DNA of 8,091 nt from Chloroflexota bacterium (lineage in GTDB: Bacteria > Chloroflexota > Anaerolineae > Anaerolineales > DRMV01): positions 1 through 8,091 of the forward strand of contig JAADEP010000056.1 of NCBI GenBank assembly GCA_013153335.1. The letters are read 5' to 3'. A program made the translations under genes and the position numbers. The notes under the pieces were generated by a model. It had not been told where the DNA came from and did no database searches. It worked only from the letters and a program-made list of their open reading frames with translations. This document shows positions 1 to 5,733 of this stretch, in pieces (position 1 is the first letter of the stretch; each line of letters opens with the position of its first letter).

Positions 1-177
1 ACGCCGACGCCCACCCCAGCCCCGGTCACCCCAACACCCTCGGCCACAAACGCGGACGCGGCCGCCACAGCCCCAGCCTCTCCGGCCGGGGGGACGCCGA
101 CCCCCACGCCCATCGGGCCCGAAGCTTGGCCGACCGCAACCCCGTCCCCGACCCGCACCCCCTTCGGCGGCGGCTAA
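1..177 (+). CDS. C-terminal end of a Thr/Pro-rich, probably exported protein (5' partial)
   Basis: Frame 1 is open from the first base and closes with TAA at 175-177, giving 58 residues. The peptide begins TPTPTPAPVTPTPSAT, has a second TPTPTPIG block near residues 32-39, then PTATPSPTRTP, and ends FGGG. Such Thr-Pro tails and linkers are common in secreted or surface proteins of Chloroflexota, where they act as extended spacers, often glycosylated. No folded domain is visible in the part seen, so the function of the protein cannot be told. The frame is not an artefact of the downstream kinase gene: it stops 47 nt before that start and the biased composition (T, P, A, S) is typical of a real linker. 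No terminator is visible before the next gene, so the two could be co-transcribed. Confidence 0.7.
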   Translation, partial: TPTPTPAPVTPTPSATNADAAATAPASPAGGTPTPTPIGPEAWPTATPSPTRTPFGGG

Positions 178-224
178 CCCGGGACGGCGGAGTCAAAACG
201 CACCTTGGGACGGAGCCAGCGACC

Positions 225-887
225 ATGACCCAACCCTTCTATTTGGCCATCGAAGGCGTCATCGGCGTGGGGAAAACCACCCTGGCCCGGATGTTGCAAC
301 CCCGCTTGGGCGGCACGCTGGTCTTAGAGGCTTTTGATGAGAACCCCTTTTTGCCCAAGTTCTACCAGGACCCTGAGCGCTACGCGTTCCAAACCCAGCT
401 CTTCTTCCTCTTGAGTCGCTATCGCCAGCATCAAGCGATCCAAACCCATCTGGCCCAAGGGCACGCGGTCATCAGCGACTACATCTTCGCCAAAGACCCT
501 TTGTTCGCGCAGCTCACGTTGCAAGGGGACGAGTTGGACATGTACCGCCGGGTTTATGAAGTCTTGGCCGAACGCGTGCCCCGCCCCACGCTGATCGTGT
601 ATCTGCGCGCGTCGCCCGATACCCTCATGTATCGCATTGCCTTGCGAGACCGGCCTTACGAACGTAACATGCCCCGGTCCTACATCGAGGCCCTGGCGCA
701 GGCTTACGACGAGCTCTTCACCCAACCGTGGGACATCCCCGTCTTGACCATCGACACCGACCCGCTGGATTTCGTCGCGGTGGATGGACATCTGGACCTC
801 ATTGAAGACCAGATCCGACGGGCCCTGGGGCTCGCACCTTATCAACCTTTGCTCCCCTTGGGGGAGGACGGCGACTCGCGCGCCTAA
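225..887 (+). CDS. dgk: Deoxynucleoside kinase, deoxyguanosine kinase (Dgk/YaaG) type
   Basis: 220-residue kinase that would phosphorylate a deoxynucleoside (most likely deoxyguanosine) at the 5'-OH with ATP, in purine deoxynucleoside salvage in the cytoplasm. The P-loop is GVIGVGKTT at residues 11-19. The presumed catalytic base is E35 in LEAFDENPFLPKFY. The second motif reads VISDYIFAKDPLFA (82-95), with D85-Y86 where deoxyadenosine/deoxycytidine kinases have DRS; that DY form, and the overall run of the sequence, match what I remember of Bacillus subtilis YaaG rather than YaaF. The Arg-rich lid is RDRPYERN (141-148). Length fits the family (about 205-220). The ATG at 225 is chosen because the P-loop then lies at the usual distance and GGAG (212-215) precedes it; the same frame is open further upstream (an in-frame start exists at 126), but that would add 33 unlike residues overlapping the previous gene. 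It heads a three-gene run. Substrate choice is inferred. Confidence 0.9.
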   Translation: MTQPFYLAIEGVIGVGKTTLARMLQPRLGGTLVLEAFDENPFLPKFYQDPERYAFQTQLFFLLSRYRQHQAIQTHLAQGHAVISDYIFAKDPLFAQLTLQGDELDMYRRVYEVLAERVPRPTLIVYLRASPDTLMYRIALRDRPYERNMPRSYIEALAQAYDELFTQPWDIPVLTIDTDPLDFVAVDGHLDLIEDQIRRALGLAPYQPLLPLGEDGDSRA

Positions 888-895
888 CCGCTCGT

Positions 896-900
896 GGAGG
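896..900 (+). promoter_or_regulatory. Ribosome binding site of the nucleotidyltransferase gene
   Basis: GGAGG lies 5 nt before the ATG at 906. It decides the start: a GTG at 894 in the same frame would add only four residues (MEAR) and would overlap the ribosome binding site itself. Confidence 0.7.
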
Positions 901-905
901 CTCGT

Positions 906-1898
906 ATGCGGCTCACTCCCAAACGTTTGCTCGGCTGGGCTCAAGATTATGTTGAAAGTCGAACGCGCGATTTGAACCTCCTGGCCGTATATCTCACAGG
1001 CTCGCTGCTGACTGATGAGCCCCTGTTCGGCGGGTTGACCGATATCGATATTGTTTGCATCTACAACCTGGAGCCGCCGCAGCCTCGCGAGATCCGGCCC
1101 ATTGTGCGGGGGGTGCATCTCGATATTCGGCACTACCCCCGGGACCGCTTTGAGCCGCCCCGGCGGCTGCGCCTCGAGCCGGAGATGGGCAGCGAGGTTT
1201 TTTACGCGCAACCCCTGTGGGACCCGCAACACTTCCTCGACTTCGTCCAGTCCGGGGTGCGCAGCCGCTTTCACAGCCCCGACGTCGCGTACGAACGCGC
1301 GTGGAAGGCCATCGACCGCGCGCGGACCCAATGGCAAGCTTTGCTGTCCGCGGATCCGCACCAACCCGAAACGTGGCTGCAACACCTCGACAGCTTACGT
1401 TGGGCGACCTTGGCCATTGCCACACTCCAGGGACGGCGGCTCACGTTGCGCCGCTTCACCCTGCAATGGGCGGCCGAAGCCGCGCTGCTGGAGCGTGACG
1501 CGTGGGTACCCGGGCTCTTGCGCGCGTTTGGCGCCCGCGAAGGCATGCAAACCACCCTCGCGGAATGGCGCCCCCGATGGCGTCAGGCCCTGGACCAAAT
1601 CGCGCAGGCCGATGCCGAGCACGTGCACCCGGCCCGTCTGGCCTATTACCAGGCCGGCCTGGACGCGCTTTTGGCCCATCCGCCCGAAGCGCAAGCCCTG
1701 TATCTCTTTTTGTGGACCTGGACCTACGCGCTCCAGAGTCCCCACGCGCCCGCGGCGTCGCGCACCGCGTGGGAAGAAGCCCTGCAGGCGTTGGGCCTGT
1801 TCGAAGCTTGGGACACGCTTTTGGACGCCAGCGACGCGTTTTTCGATGACCTGGAACAATACATTGAAACTTGGGGCCGCGAACACGGCGTAGAATAA
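906..1898 (+). CDS. Nucleotidyltransferase-fold protein with a long, probably helical C-terminal part
   Basis: 330-residue protein. The N-terminal part has the signature of the DNA polymerase beta-like nucleotidyltransferase superfamily: YLTGS (29-33) with G32-S33, then TDIDIV (45-50) giving the metal-binding pair D46 and D48, and HLDIR (71-75) giving D73 as the likely third carboxylate. All three acids are present, so the site looks active, transferring a nucleotide (or similar group) from an NTP to an unknown acceptor. The remainder, from about residue 120 on, is rich in Ala, Leu, Trp and Arg with no recognisable motif and looks largely alpha-helical, as in aminoglycoside nucleotidyltransferase-like or MNT-type enzymes. 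I see no HEPN Rx4-6H signature, so a toxin-antitoxin reading is unsupported. The gene starts 18 nt after dgk and ends 20 nt before the FAD dehydrogenase, which suggests one transcript and possibly a nucleotide-related role. Family membership is solid; substrate unknown. Confidence 0.85.
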   Translation: MRLTPKRLLGWAQDYVESRTRDLNLLAVYLTGSLLTDEPLFGGLTDIDIVCIYNLEPPQPREIRPIVRGVHLDIRHYPRDRFEPPRRLRLEPEMGSEVFYAQPLWDPQHFLDFVQSGVRSRFHSPDVAYERAWKAIDRARTQWQALLSADPHQPETWLQHLDSLRWATLAIATLQGRRLTLRRFTLQWAAEAALLERDAWVPGLLRAFGAREGMQTTLAEWRPRWRQALDQIAQADAEHVHPARLAYYQAGLDALLAHPPEAQALYLFLWTWTYALQSPHAPAASRTAWEEALQALGLFEAWDTLLDASDAFFDDLEQYIETWGREHGVE

Positions 1899-1911
1899 AC
1901 CCAATGAGGGG
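1891..1911 (+). promoter_or_regulatory. Possible internal -10 box and Shine-Dalgarno for the FAD dehydrogenase gene
   Basis: TAGAAT (1891-1896) overlaps the stop codon of the preceding gene and resembles a -10 box. It would start RNA near 1903. AGGGG (1907-1911) follows and sits 7 nt from the ATG at 1919. No clear -35 hexamer is seen, so the -10 call is weak; the Shine-Dalgarno is more secure. Confidence 0.3.
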
Positions 1912-1918
1912 AAGGGGT

Positions 1919-3157
1919 ATGGACCAACACACGCAGGTCTTGATCGTCGGTGGCGGCATTATTGGCGTGAGCGTGGCCTATTACGCCGCGCGGGCCGGCT
2001 TGCAGGTCACCCTGCTCGAACGGCATCGCCTCGCGGCTGGGAGCTCGTTCGGGAACACGGGCCTGCTGACCCTTTGCGACTCGCATCCCTTGGCCGTGCC
2101 CGGTAGCGCGTGGAAGGGACTCAAATGGCTGCTCCAAGGCCGCGGGCCGCTGTATATCCACCCACGGCTGGACGCGCGGTTTTGGCTGTGGCTGTGGCGC
2201 TTTGCCCGCTCGGGCGGCGACTGGGAGACGTTTCGCCGAGGATGGGCGCACAACCTGGCCCTGAGCCGCTTGAGCCTTGAGCTCTATGAAGAATTGGTCG
2301 AACAGGAAGGCCTGCCCGTGCGCCTTTACCGCGCGGGCGTCTACCACCTGGCCTACACTCCCGAGGCCTGGGAAGAAACCCGGCGTTTGGTCCATGAGGC
2401 CCAGGCCCTGGGTTTGCAAGCCCATATGCTCCCGCCGGCCGAAGTGTTCGCGCGGCTGCCCCATGTACGCGCGCCGGTTGTGGGCGGCGTGTTCTGCCCC
2501 GAAGACGCGCACGTCGACCCCGCAGCCCTGGTGCACGCGCTGGCCGACCGGGCCCGGCACCACGGCGCGCGCATTCACGAAGGCGTGGAAGTGCTGCACC
2601 TAAGCCGAAACGACGCGCGCGTGACCCAGGTCTGGACGACCCACGGGGTGTTTCACGCGGATTGGGTGGTGCTGGCAGCCGGGGTATGGACCCGGGTCTT
2701 GGCCCAAAGCATCGGCATATCCCTCGACCTCGAACCGGCCAAAGGCTATAGCCTCACCCTGCGCCGACCTGAAAACGCGCCCCCGGTCGCGCTCTTGCTG
2801 GATGAGCCCAAGCTCGCGGTCACGGTCTTTGAGGATCGGCTTCGCCTCGCGGGCTTGCTCGAACTCAGCGGTATGGACCCGCGGCTGCGTTGGGAGCGGG
2901 TGCGGCACCTCATGGACGCGGCCAACCAATACCTCCATGTTGACACCAGCGCGGTCCTCGGGGTGTGGCGAGGCTGGCGGCCTTGTACGGCCCACGGGCG
3001 TCCGTATATTGGCCGCGCGCGCGAGGTGCGCAATGTGGTGATCGCCACCGGGCACTGCACCTTGGGCATGACCCAAGGCCCCGCGACCGGCCGCCTCGTG
3101 GTGGATTTGATCCTCGGTCATCCCTCGGGCCTGGACATGCAACTGTACGCCTTTTGA
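1919..3157 (+). CDS. FAD-dependent D-amino acid dehydrogenase-like oxidoreductase (DadA/DAO family)
   Basis: 412-residue flavoenzyme of the glycine/D-amino acid oxidase group. Residues 7-34 form the N-terminal FAD Rossmann unit: VLIVGGGIIG with the GxGxxG glycines at 11-16, and E34 in LLER to bind the adenine ribose. SSFGNTGLL (42-50), SHPLAVPG (55-62) and the Trp-rich WLWLWRFA stretch (89-96) follow the DadA pattern. The C-terminal ATGHCTLGMTQGPATGRL (376-393) is the second FAD-contact segment of this family. Length is close to DadA (about 430). It would oxidise a D-amino acid, or a related imino acid such as D-hydroxyproline, to the 2-oxo product and pass electrons to a quinone or other acceptor rather than necessarily to oxygen. 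Start at ATG 1919 is preferred over ATG 1904 and TTG 1871 because AGGGG lies 7 nt upstream and the Rossmann strand then begins at the usual position. It is last in the dgk run. Exact substrate is inferred. Confidence 0.85.
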   Translation: MDQHTQVLIVGGGIIGVSVAYYAARAGLQVTLLERHRLAAGSSFGNTGLLTLCDSHPLAVPGSAWKGLKWLLQGRGPLYIHPRLDARFWLWLWRFARSGGDWETFRRGWAHNLALSRLSLELYEELVEQEGLPVRLYRAGVYHLAYTPEAWEETRRLVHEAQALGLQAHMLPPAEVFARLPHVRAPVVGGVFCPEDAHVDPAALVHALADRARHHGARIHEGVEVLHLSRNDARVTQVWTTHGVFHADWVVLAAGVWTRVLAQSIGISLDLEPAKGYSLTLRRPENAPPVALLLDEPKLAVTVFEDRLRLAGLLELSGMDPRLRWERVRHLMDAANQYLHVDTSAVLGVWRGWRPCTAHGRPYIGRAREVRNVVIATGHCTLGMTQGPATGRLVVDLILGHPSGLDMQLYAF

Positions 3158-3166
3158 GCGCCCCAG

Positions 3167-3204
3167 GTCGCGCGCGCTCCCGCCTGCCTAGCGTCGCGCG
3201 CGAC
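3167..3204. terminator. GC-rich hairpin between convergent genes, possible bidirectional terminator
   Basis: GTCGCGCGCG (3167-3176) is complementary to CGCGCGCGAC (3195-3204), giving a perfect 10-bp stem with an 18-nt loop in the 70-nt gap between two convergent stop codons. There is no T run on either strand, so it is not a canonical intrinsic terminator. The right arm lies within a 12-nt perfect palindrome (3193-3204), which also allows cruciform or dimer pairing. Confidence 0.35.
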
Positions 3205-3227
3205 TGTGCGGTGCGACGGCCACGCGT

Positions 3228-4256
3228 TCACGAAGGCTCGCGCGGCCCCGGCGTGGTTCCAGACGCGGCAGCTTCGGCCAGCACGGCATCCACCGCGTCC
3301 AAAAACGAAACCGGGTCCTCCAGGGTGAGTAAGGCGCGACGGCGGGCTTGAAACGCGGGGTAGGGCGCGAGGTAGCGCGCGGCGAACTTCCGAAAGAGCA
3401 CCAGCCCCCGCTGCGGCCCATAATGCTGGATGTTCGCGCGCAAATGCCATCGCAAAACGCGGCGCACTTCCTCAATGGGAACCGCATCTCGGGGGCAGCG
3501 GGCCAAAAGCCAAGGGTTCGCGAGCGCGCCTCGGCCAATCATCACCCCCGCTACGCCCGTGGTGCGCTTCATGCGCGCGATGTCTTCGGGCGTGCGCACG
3601 TCGCCGTTCCCCAACACCGGAATGCGGACCAGGGACACGATCTCCGCGATGGCCTCCCAATCCGCCTGGCCGCGGTAGCCTTGAGCTTGCGTTCGGGCAT
3701 GAACCGCGAGCAGCGCGGCGCCGTTTTCTTCGAGCACGCGCGCGATGAGCCGATACGGCTTGCACCCTTCGTCCAGCCCAAGGCGGATTTTCGCGGTCAC
3801 GGGCACGTCGAGGACTTGGGTCAAGCGCCGGAACAGGCGCGCGATCTTGAGAGGAGAACGCAACATCCCCGCGCCCGCGCCCCGGCGCACAATGCTGGGA
3901 TCGGGGCAGCCCATGTTGATGTCGATGATAGCCGGACCCAGCTGATCCTGCACGCGGCGCGCGGCTTCGACCAAAAGCGAGACCGTGTGCCCATAAAGCT
4001 GCACCACCAGGGGCGCTTCCCAAGCCCGGGGGCGCAGCCGGCGCCAAACCCATTGGGGGCGTTGCAGCACGTCCACCGCGTGGATGAACTCGGTGTACGC
4101 CATGGCCGAGCCCAGCAGCCGACCCAGCGCGCGAAACGGCGGGTCGGTGATCCCGTCCATGGGCGCGAGCACCACATCGCCATAGATGGGCACGTCCCGC
4201 ACAAAAAACGTGGGCAAAGAAACCTTCGGACGCGGCCAAGGTCGAGCGCACCGCAT
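3228..4256 (-). CDS. dus: tRNA-dihydrouridine synthase (Dus family)
   Basis: 342-residue FMN enzyme that reduces specific uridines in the D-loop region of tRNA to dihydrouridine using NAD(P)H. The TIM-barrel motifs are in order: FMN-binding LAPMDGITDPPFR (30-42), EFIHA (56-60), IDINMGCPDP (111-120) with catalytic C117, AKIRLGLD (155-162) with K156, VHARTQAQGYRG (185-196) with H186, VLGNGDV (214-220) for phosphate binding, and GVMIGRGALANPW (237-249). The C-terminal helical domain that holds tRNA follows. After the catalytic Cys the sequence reads PDPSIVRR, lacking the lysine usual at this point (PxxKV), a small departure from the family. ATG at 4256 is chosen over GTG at 4301: GAGGG (4265-4269, minus) is 8 nt upstream, and the predicted promoter places the GTG at about the RNA start. 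The stop (3228-3230) faces the FAD dehydrogenase. The Dus subfamily (A, B or C type) is not settled. Confidence 0.93.
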   Translation of the reverse strand: MRCARPWPRPKVSLPTFFVRDVPIYGDVVLAPMDGITDPPFRALGRLLGSAMAYTEFIHAVDVLQRPQWVWRRLRPRAWEAPLVVQLYGHTVSLLVEAARRVQDQLGPAIIDINMGCPDPSIVRRGAGAGMLRSPLKIARLFRRLTQVLDVPVTAKIRLGLDEGCKPYRLIARVLEENGAALLAVHARTQAQGYRGQADWEAIAEIVSLVRIPVLGNGDVRTPEDIARMKRTTGVAGVMIGRGALANPWLLARCPRDAVPIEEVRRVLRWHLRANIQHYGPQRGLVLFRKFAARYLAPYPAFQARRRALLTLEDPVSFLDAVDAVLAEAAASGTTPGPREPS

Positions 4257-4303
4257 AACGTCAGCCCTCGGTCCGCGGGGGATTGGGGCTCCCGCGCGCA
4301 CCT

Positions 4304-4332
4304 CTTATACCACCGCGTCGGAACGCGGGCAA
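4304..4332 (-). promoter_or_regulatory. dus: Promoter of dus: -35 TTGCCC, 17-nt spacer, extended -10 TGGTATAAG
   Basis: Read on the minus strand, TTGCCC (4332-4327) matches four of six bases of TTGACA. A 17-nt spacer leads to TATAAG (4309-4304), preceded by TGG to form an extended -10. RNA would start near 4297, giving a leader of about 40 nt with GAGGG before the ATG at 4256. Confidence 0.5.
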
Positions 4333-4378
4333 TCGCATACGAACGTCGCGGTGGGTGCAGGCAAACCTCGTAGAAGCC

Positions 4379-4533
4379 CATGCCACGGGCGGCGGAACCC
4401 GCGCTTGATTCGCGGGCGGCTGAACCCGCCCGCTAGAAATTCCCTGCCGCACGCCGCGCGTTGGGCCGAATAATTCGCGCGCAAATTTATGCTCGCCGCA
4501 GGCTTCCAGCCCGCGGCGCCTGCGGCGAGCGAG
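4379..4533. repeat. Composite hairpin repeat, copy 1
   Basis: The unit runs: an A element (CATGCCACGGGCGG..GAACCCGCGCTTGA), a second A element forming a hairpin at 4412-4433 (GCGGGCGG / CCGCCCGC, loop CTGAAC), a partly AT-rich spacer (CGTTGGGCCGAATAATTCGC, then CGCAAATTTATGC), and a B element ending CGCCTGCGGCGAGCGAG. In this copy the left B arm carries an A for G (GCCGCAGGC), weakening the usual B hairpin. It gains instead a perfect 13-bp stem between GCTCGCCGCAGGC (4491-4503) and GCCTGCGGCGAGC (4518-4530). Distance to the next copy is 169 bp. Confidence 0.8.
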
Positions 4534-4547
4534 TGCGCCCATGGGTC

Positions 4548-4707
4548 CATGCCGCGGGCGGATGAACCCTCACATAATCCGCGGGCGGCTGAACCCGCCC
4601 GCTATCCTCGCCGTCTGTTATGCGCGCCCGCACGTTGGGCCGGGCAATTCGCGTGTGATTTTATACTAGCCGCGGGCTTCCAGCCCGCGGCGCCTGCGGC
4701 GAGCGAG
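4548..4707. repeat. Composite hairpin repeat, copy 2
   Basis: Same order as copy 1. The first A element is degraded (GGGCGGATGAACCCTCAC). The second makes a perfect 8-bp hairpin with a 6-nt loop at 4581-4602. The spacer contains CGTTGGGCCGGGCAATTCGC and an AT-rich TTTTATACTAGC, in which TATACT (4662-4667) resembles a -10 box. The B hairpin at 4669-4691 is perfect: GCCGCGGGC, loop TTCCA, GCCCGCGGC. The unit ends with CGCCTGCGGCGAGCGAG, identical to copy 1. Distance to copy 3 is 173 bp. Confidence 0.8.
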
Positions 4708-4720
4708 CGCGGCTTTGGCC

Positions 4721-4862
4721 CATGCCACGGGCGGCTGAACCCGCGCTTGACCCGCGTCGCGGGCGGCTGAACCCGCTCGCTACCACCGTACGCCCCGCGC
4801 TGGGCCAGCCAGCTCGCGCGCAATTTTGTACCAACTAGCCGCGGGCTTCCAACCCGTGGCGC
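4721..4862. repeat. Composite hairpin repeat, copy 3 (diverged, 3' truncated)
   Basis: Both A elements are present (CATGCCACGGGCGGCTGAAC at 4721-4740, and the hairpin at 4759-4780). The spacer is the more diverged CGCTGGGCCAGCCAGCTCGC followed by CAATTTTGTACCAACTAGC. The B hairpin is at 4838-4860. In the A hairpin, C>T at 4777 turns a G-C pair into G-U; in the B hairpin, 4857 T pairs with 4841 G the same way, and only the loop-closing pair is lost. The CTGCGGCGAGCGAG end is missing. Pairing retained through wobbles hints at selection on RNA structure, although two events are few. Confidence 0.75.
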
Positions 4863-4956
4863 CCCCCTTCGCCTCCCCCTCGTCGCTTGACCGTTTCGAC
4901 AACATCTGCGTGCACCCGTCGCGGTGGGGCCCACCCGCGGCCGAGGGGAGTGGGAG

Positions 4957-4962
4957 TATAAT
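4957..4962 (+). promoter_or_regulatory. udgB: TATAAT -10 box of a nearly leaderless transcript
   Basis: A perfect TATAAT ends 9 nt before the ATG at 4972, so RNA starting 6-8 nt after the box would have a leader of about 0-4 nt. No -35 hexamer is seen at 16-18 nt spacing (CCCGCG region) and no Shine-Dalgarno lies close to the start codon, both in keeping with leaderless expression. Confidence 0.55.
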
Positions 4963-4971
4963 CCTAACGAG

Positions 4972-5733
4972 ATGACCTCCGAGAGCAACCCGACCGCGCT
5001 CGACCCCTGGGCCGACCTTGAGGCCCGCGTGACCGCGTGCCGGCGCTGTCCGCGCTTGGTCGCCTGGCGAGAAGAAGTCGCGCGCGTCAGGCGCCGCGCG
5101 TTTCGCGACCAGACCTATTGGGGCCGCCCCGTGCCCGGATTCGGCGACCACAACGCCCGGGTGCTGGTCGTCGGCCTGGCCCCGGGAGCTCACGGCGCCA
5201 ACCGCACAGGCCGCATGTTCACGGGCGACGCGTCGGGCGCTTTTTTGTACGCCGCGTTGTACCGCGCGGGGTTCGCCAATCAACCCGTCGCCCACCACCG
5301 CGGGGATGGGCTGCGTTTGCGGGATATGTACATCACCGCGGTGGTGCGCTGCGTTCCGCCGCAAAATCGTCCCACCGCGTCCGAAATCCGCGCATGTCTC
5401 CCGTACCTGGTGGAAGAAATCCAGCTGCTCCAGCCTTCTCTCAAGGTTATCGTCGCGTTGGGCCGAATCGCGTTCGACGGGGTGCGACGGGCTTACCAAC
5501 AGATGGGGCACGCCCTCCCGAAGATGTCGTTTGCCCACGGCGCCCAATATGACCTCGGGCCTGGGCTGCCCACGCTGATCGCGTCCTACCATCCCAGCCG
5601 ACAAAACACCCAAACCGGTCGTCTCACCCCTGAAATGTTCGATCGTATTTGGCAGCAGGTCCGGGCCCTCCTTCCCGACCCGCCGCCTCGACCCAAGGAG
5701 GATTCGCATCATGAGCCTGAACGGTTGGATTGA
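4972..5733 (+). CDS. udgB: Family 5 uracil-DNA glycosylase (UDGb), 4Fe-4S type
   Basis: 253-residue base-excision repair enzyme that removes uracil, and in this family often hypoxanthine or other deaminated bases, from DNA. Motif 1 is GLAPGAHGANRTGRMFTGD (68-86), the family 5 form without the Asn/Asp that family 1 and 4 enzymes use at this point. Motif 2 is YHPSRQNTQTGRLT (206-219) with H207. Four cysteines suited to an iron-sulphur cluster are present: C23 and C26 in TACRRCPRL, C127 in VVRCVPPQNRPT, and C142 in RACLPYL. Length is within the family range. Start at ATG 4972 rather than upstream in-frame codons, because the TATAAT at 4957-4962 would otherwise lie inside the gene. The last 23 nt overlap the threonine aldolase gene; the tail from about residue 236 (Pro-, Asp-, His-rich) lies past the conserved domain and carries the aldolase ribosome binding site. 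Confidence 0.92.
   Translation: MTSESNPTALDPWADLEARVTACRRCPRLVAWREEVARVRRRAFRDQTYWGRPVPGFGDHNARVLVVGLAPGAHGANRTGRMFTGDASGAFLYAALYRAGFANQPVAHHRGDGLRLRDMYITAVVRCVPPQNRPTASEIRACLPYLVEEIQLLQPSLKVIVALGRIAFDGVRRAYQQMGHALPKMSFAHGAQYDLGPGLPTLIASYHPSRQNTQTGRLTPEMFDRIWQQVRALLPDPPPRPKEDSHHEPERLD
5695..5701 (+). promoter_or_regulatory. ltaE: Strong Shine-Dalgarno of ltaE, inside the preceding gene
   Basis: AAGGAGG lies 9 nt before the ATG at 5711. It is the strongest ribosome binding site in the window and falls within the last codons of the glycosylase gene, which fits translational coupling. Confidence 0.75.

Larger units (their letters stand above)
4257..4971. other. Divergent intergenic region without a convincing gene
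   Basis: This 715-nt stretch lies between the start of dus (minus) and the start of the uracil-DNA glycosylase gene (plus). It holds the dus promoter and leader (4257-4332), about 45 nt with nothing recognised (4333-4378), a tandem array of three composite repeats (4379-4862), and the promoter region of the glycosylase gene (4863-4971). Open frames across the array encode the same short peptides again and again (for example AAGFQPAAPAASE), which shows that they arise from the repeats and not from a protein. Confidence 0.75.

Noticed and set aside
324..1385. Long minus-strand open frame opposite dgk and the nucleotidyltransferase
   Set aside because: It is antisense to two genes with clear catalytic motifs and shows no motif of its own; long antisense frames are expected in GC-rich DNA.
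906..1898. MNT-HEPN type toxin-antitoxin system
   Set aside because: The nucleotidyltransferase is a single 330-residue protein, no separate HEPN gene is adjacent, and no Rx4-6H motif is visible in the C-terminal part.
1724..2599. Minus-strand open frame opposite the FAD dehydrogenase
   Set aside because: The plus strand encodes an intact GxGxxG flavoenzyme here; the antisense peptide has no recognisable features.
3348..4373. Plus-strand open frame opposite dus
   Set aside because: The minus strand carries every Dus motif in order, including the catalytic cysteine; the plus frame is a shadow.
4489..4770. Open frame across the repeats coding for repeated AAGFQPAAPAASE peptides
   Set aside because: The repeated peptide is a direct translation of the nucleotide repeat, whose hairpin structure explains the sequence; the frame has no ribosome binding site and covers only part of the array.
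4379..4862. CRISPR array
   Set aside because: The repeated units are about 170 bp with conserved spacers and only three copies; there are no short repeats with unique spacers and no cas genes.
4379..4862. Insertion sequence or its remnant
   Set aside because: No transposase fragment, no target-site duplication and no terminal inverted repeats bounding the array could be seen; a non-autonomous element remains possible.
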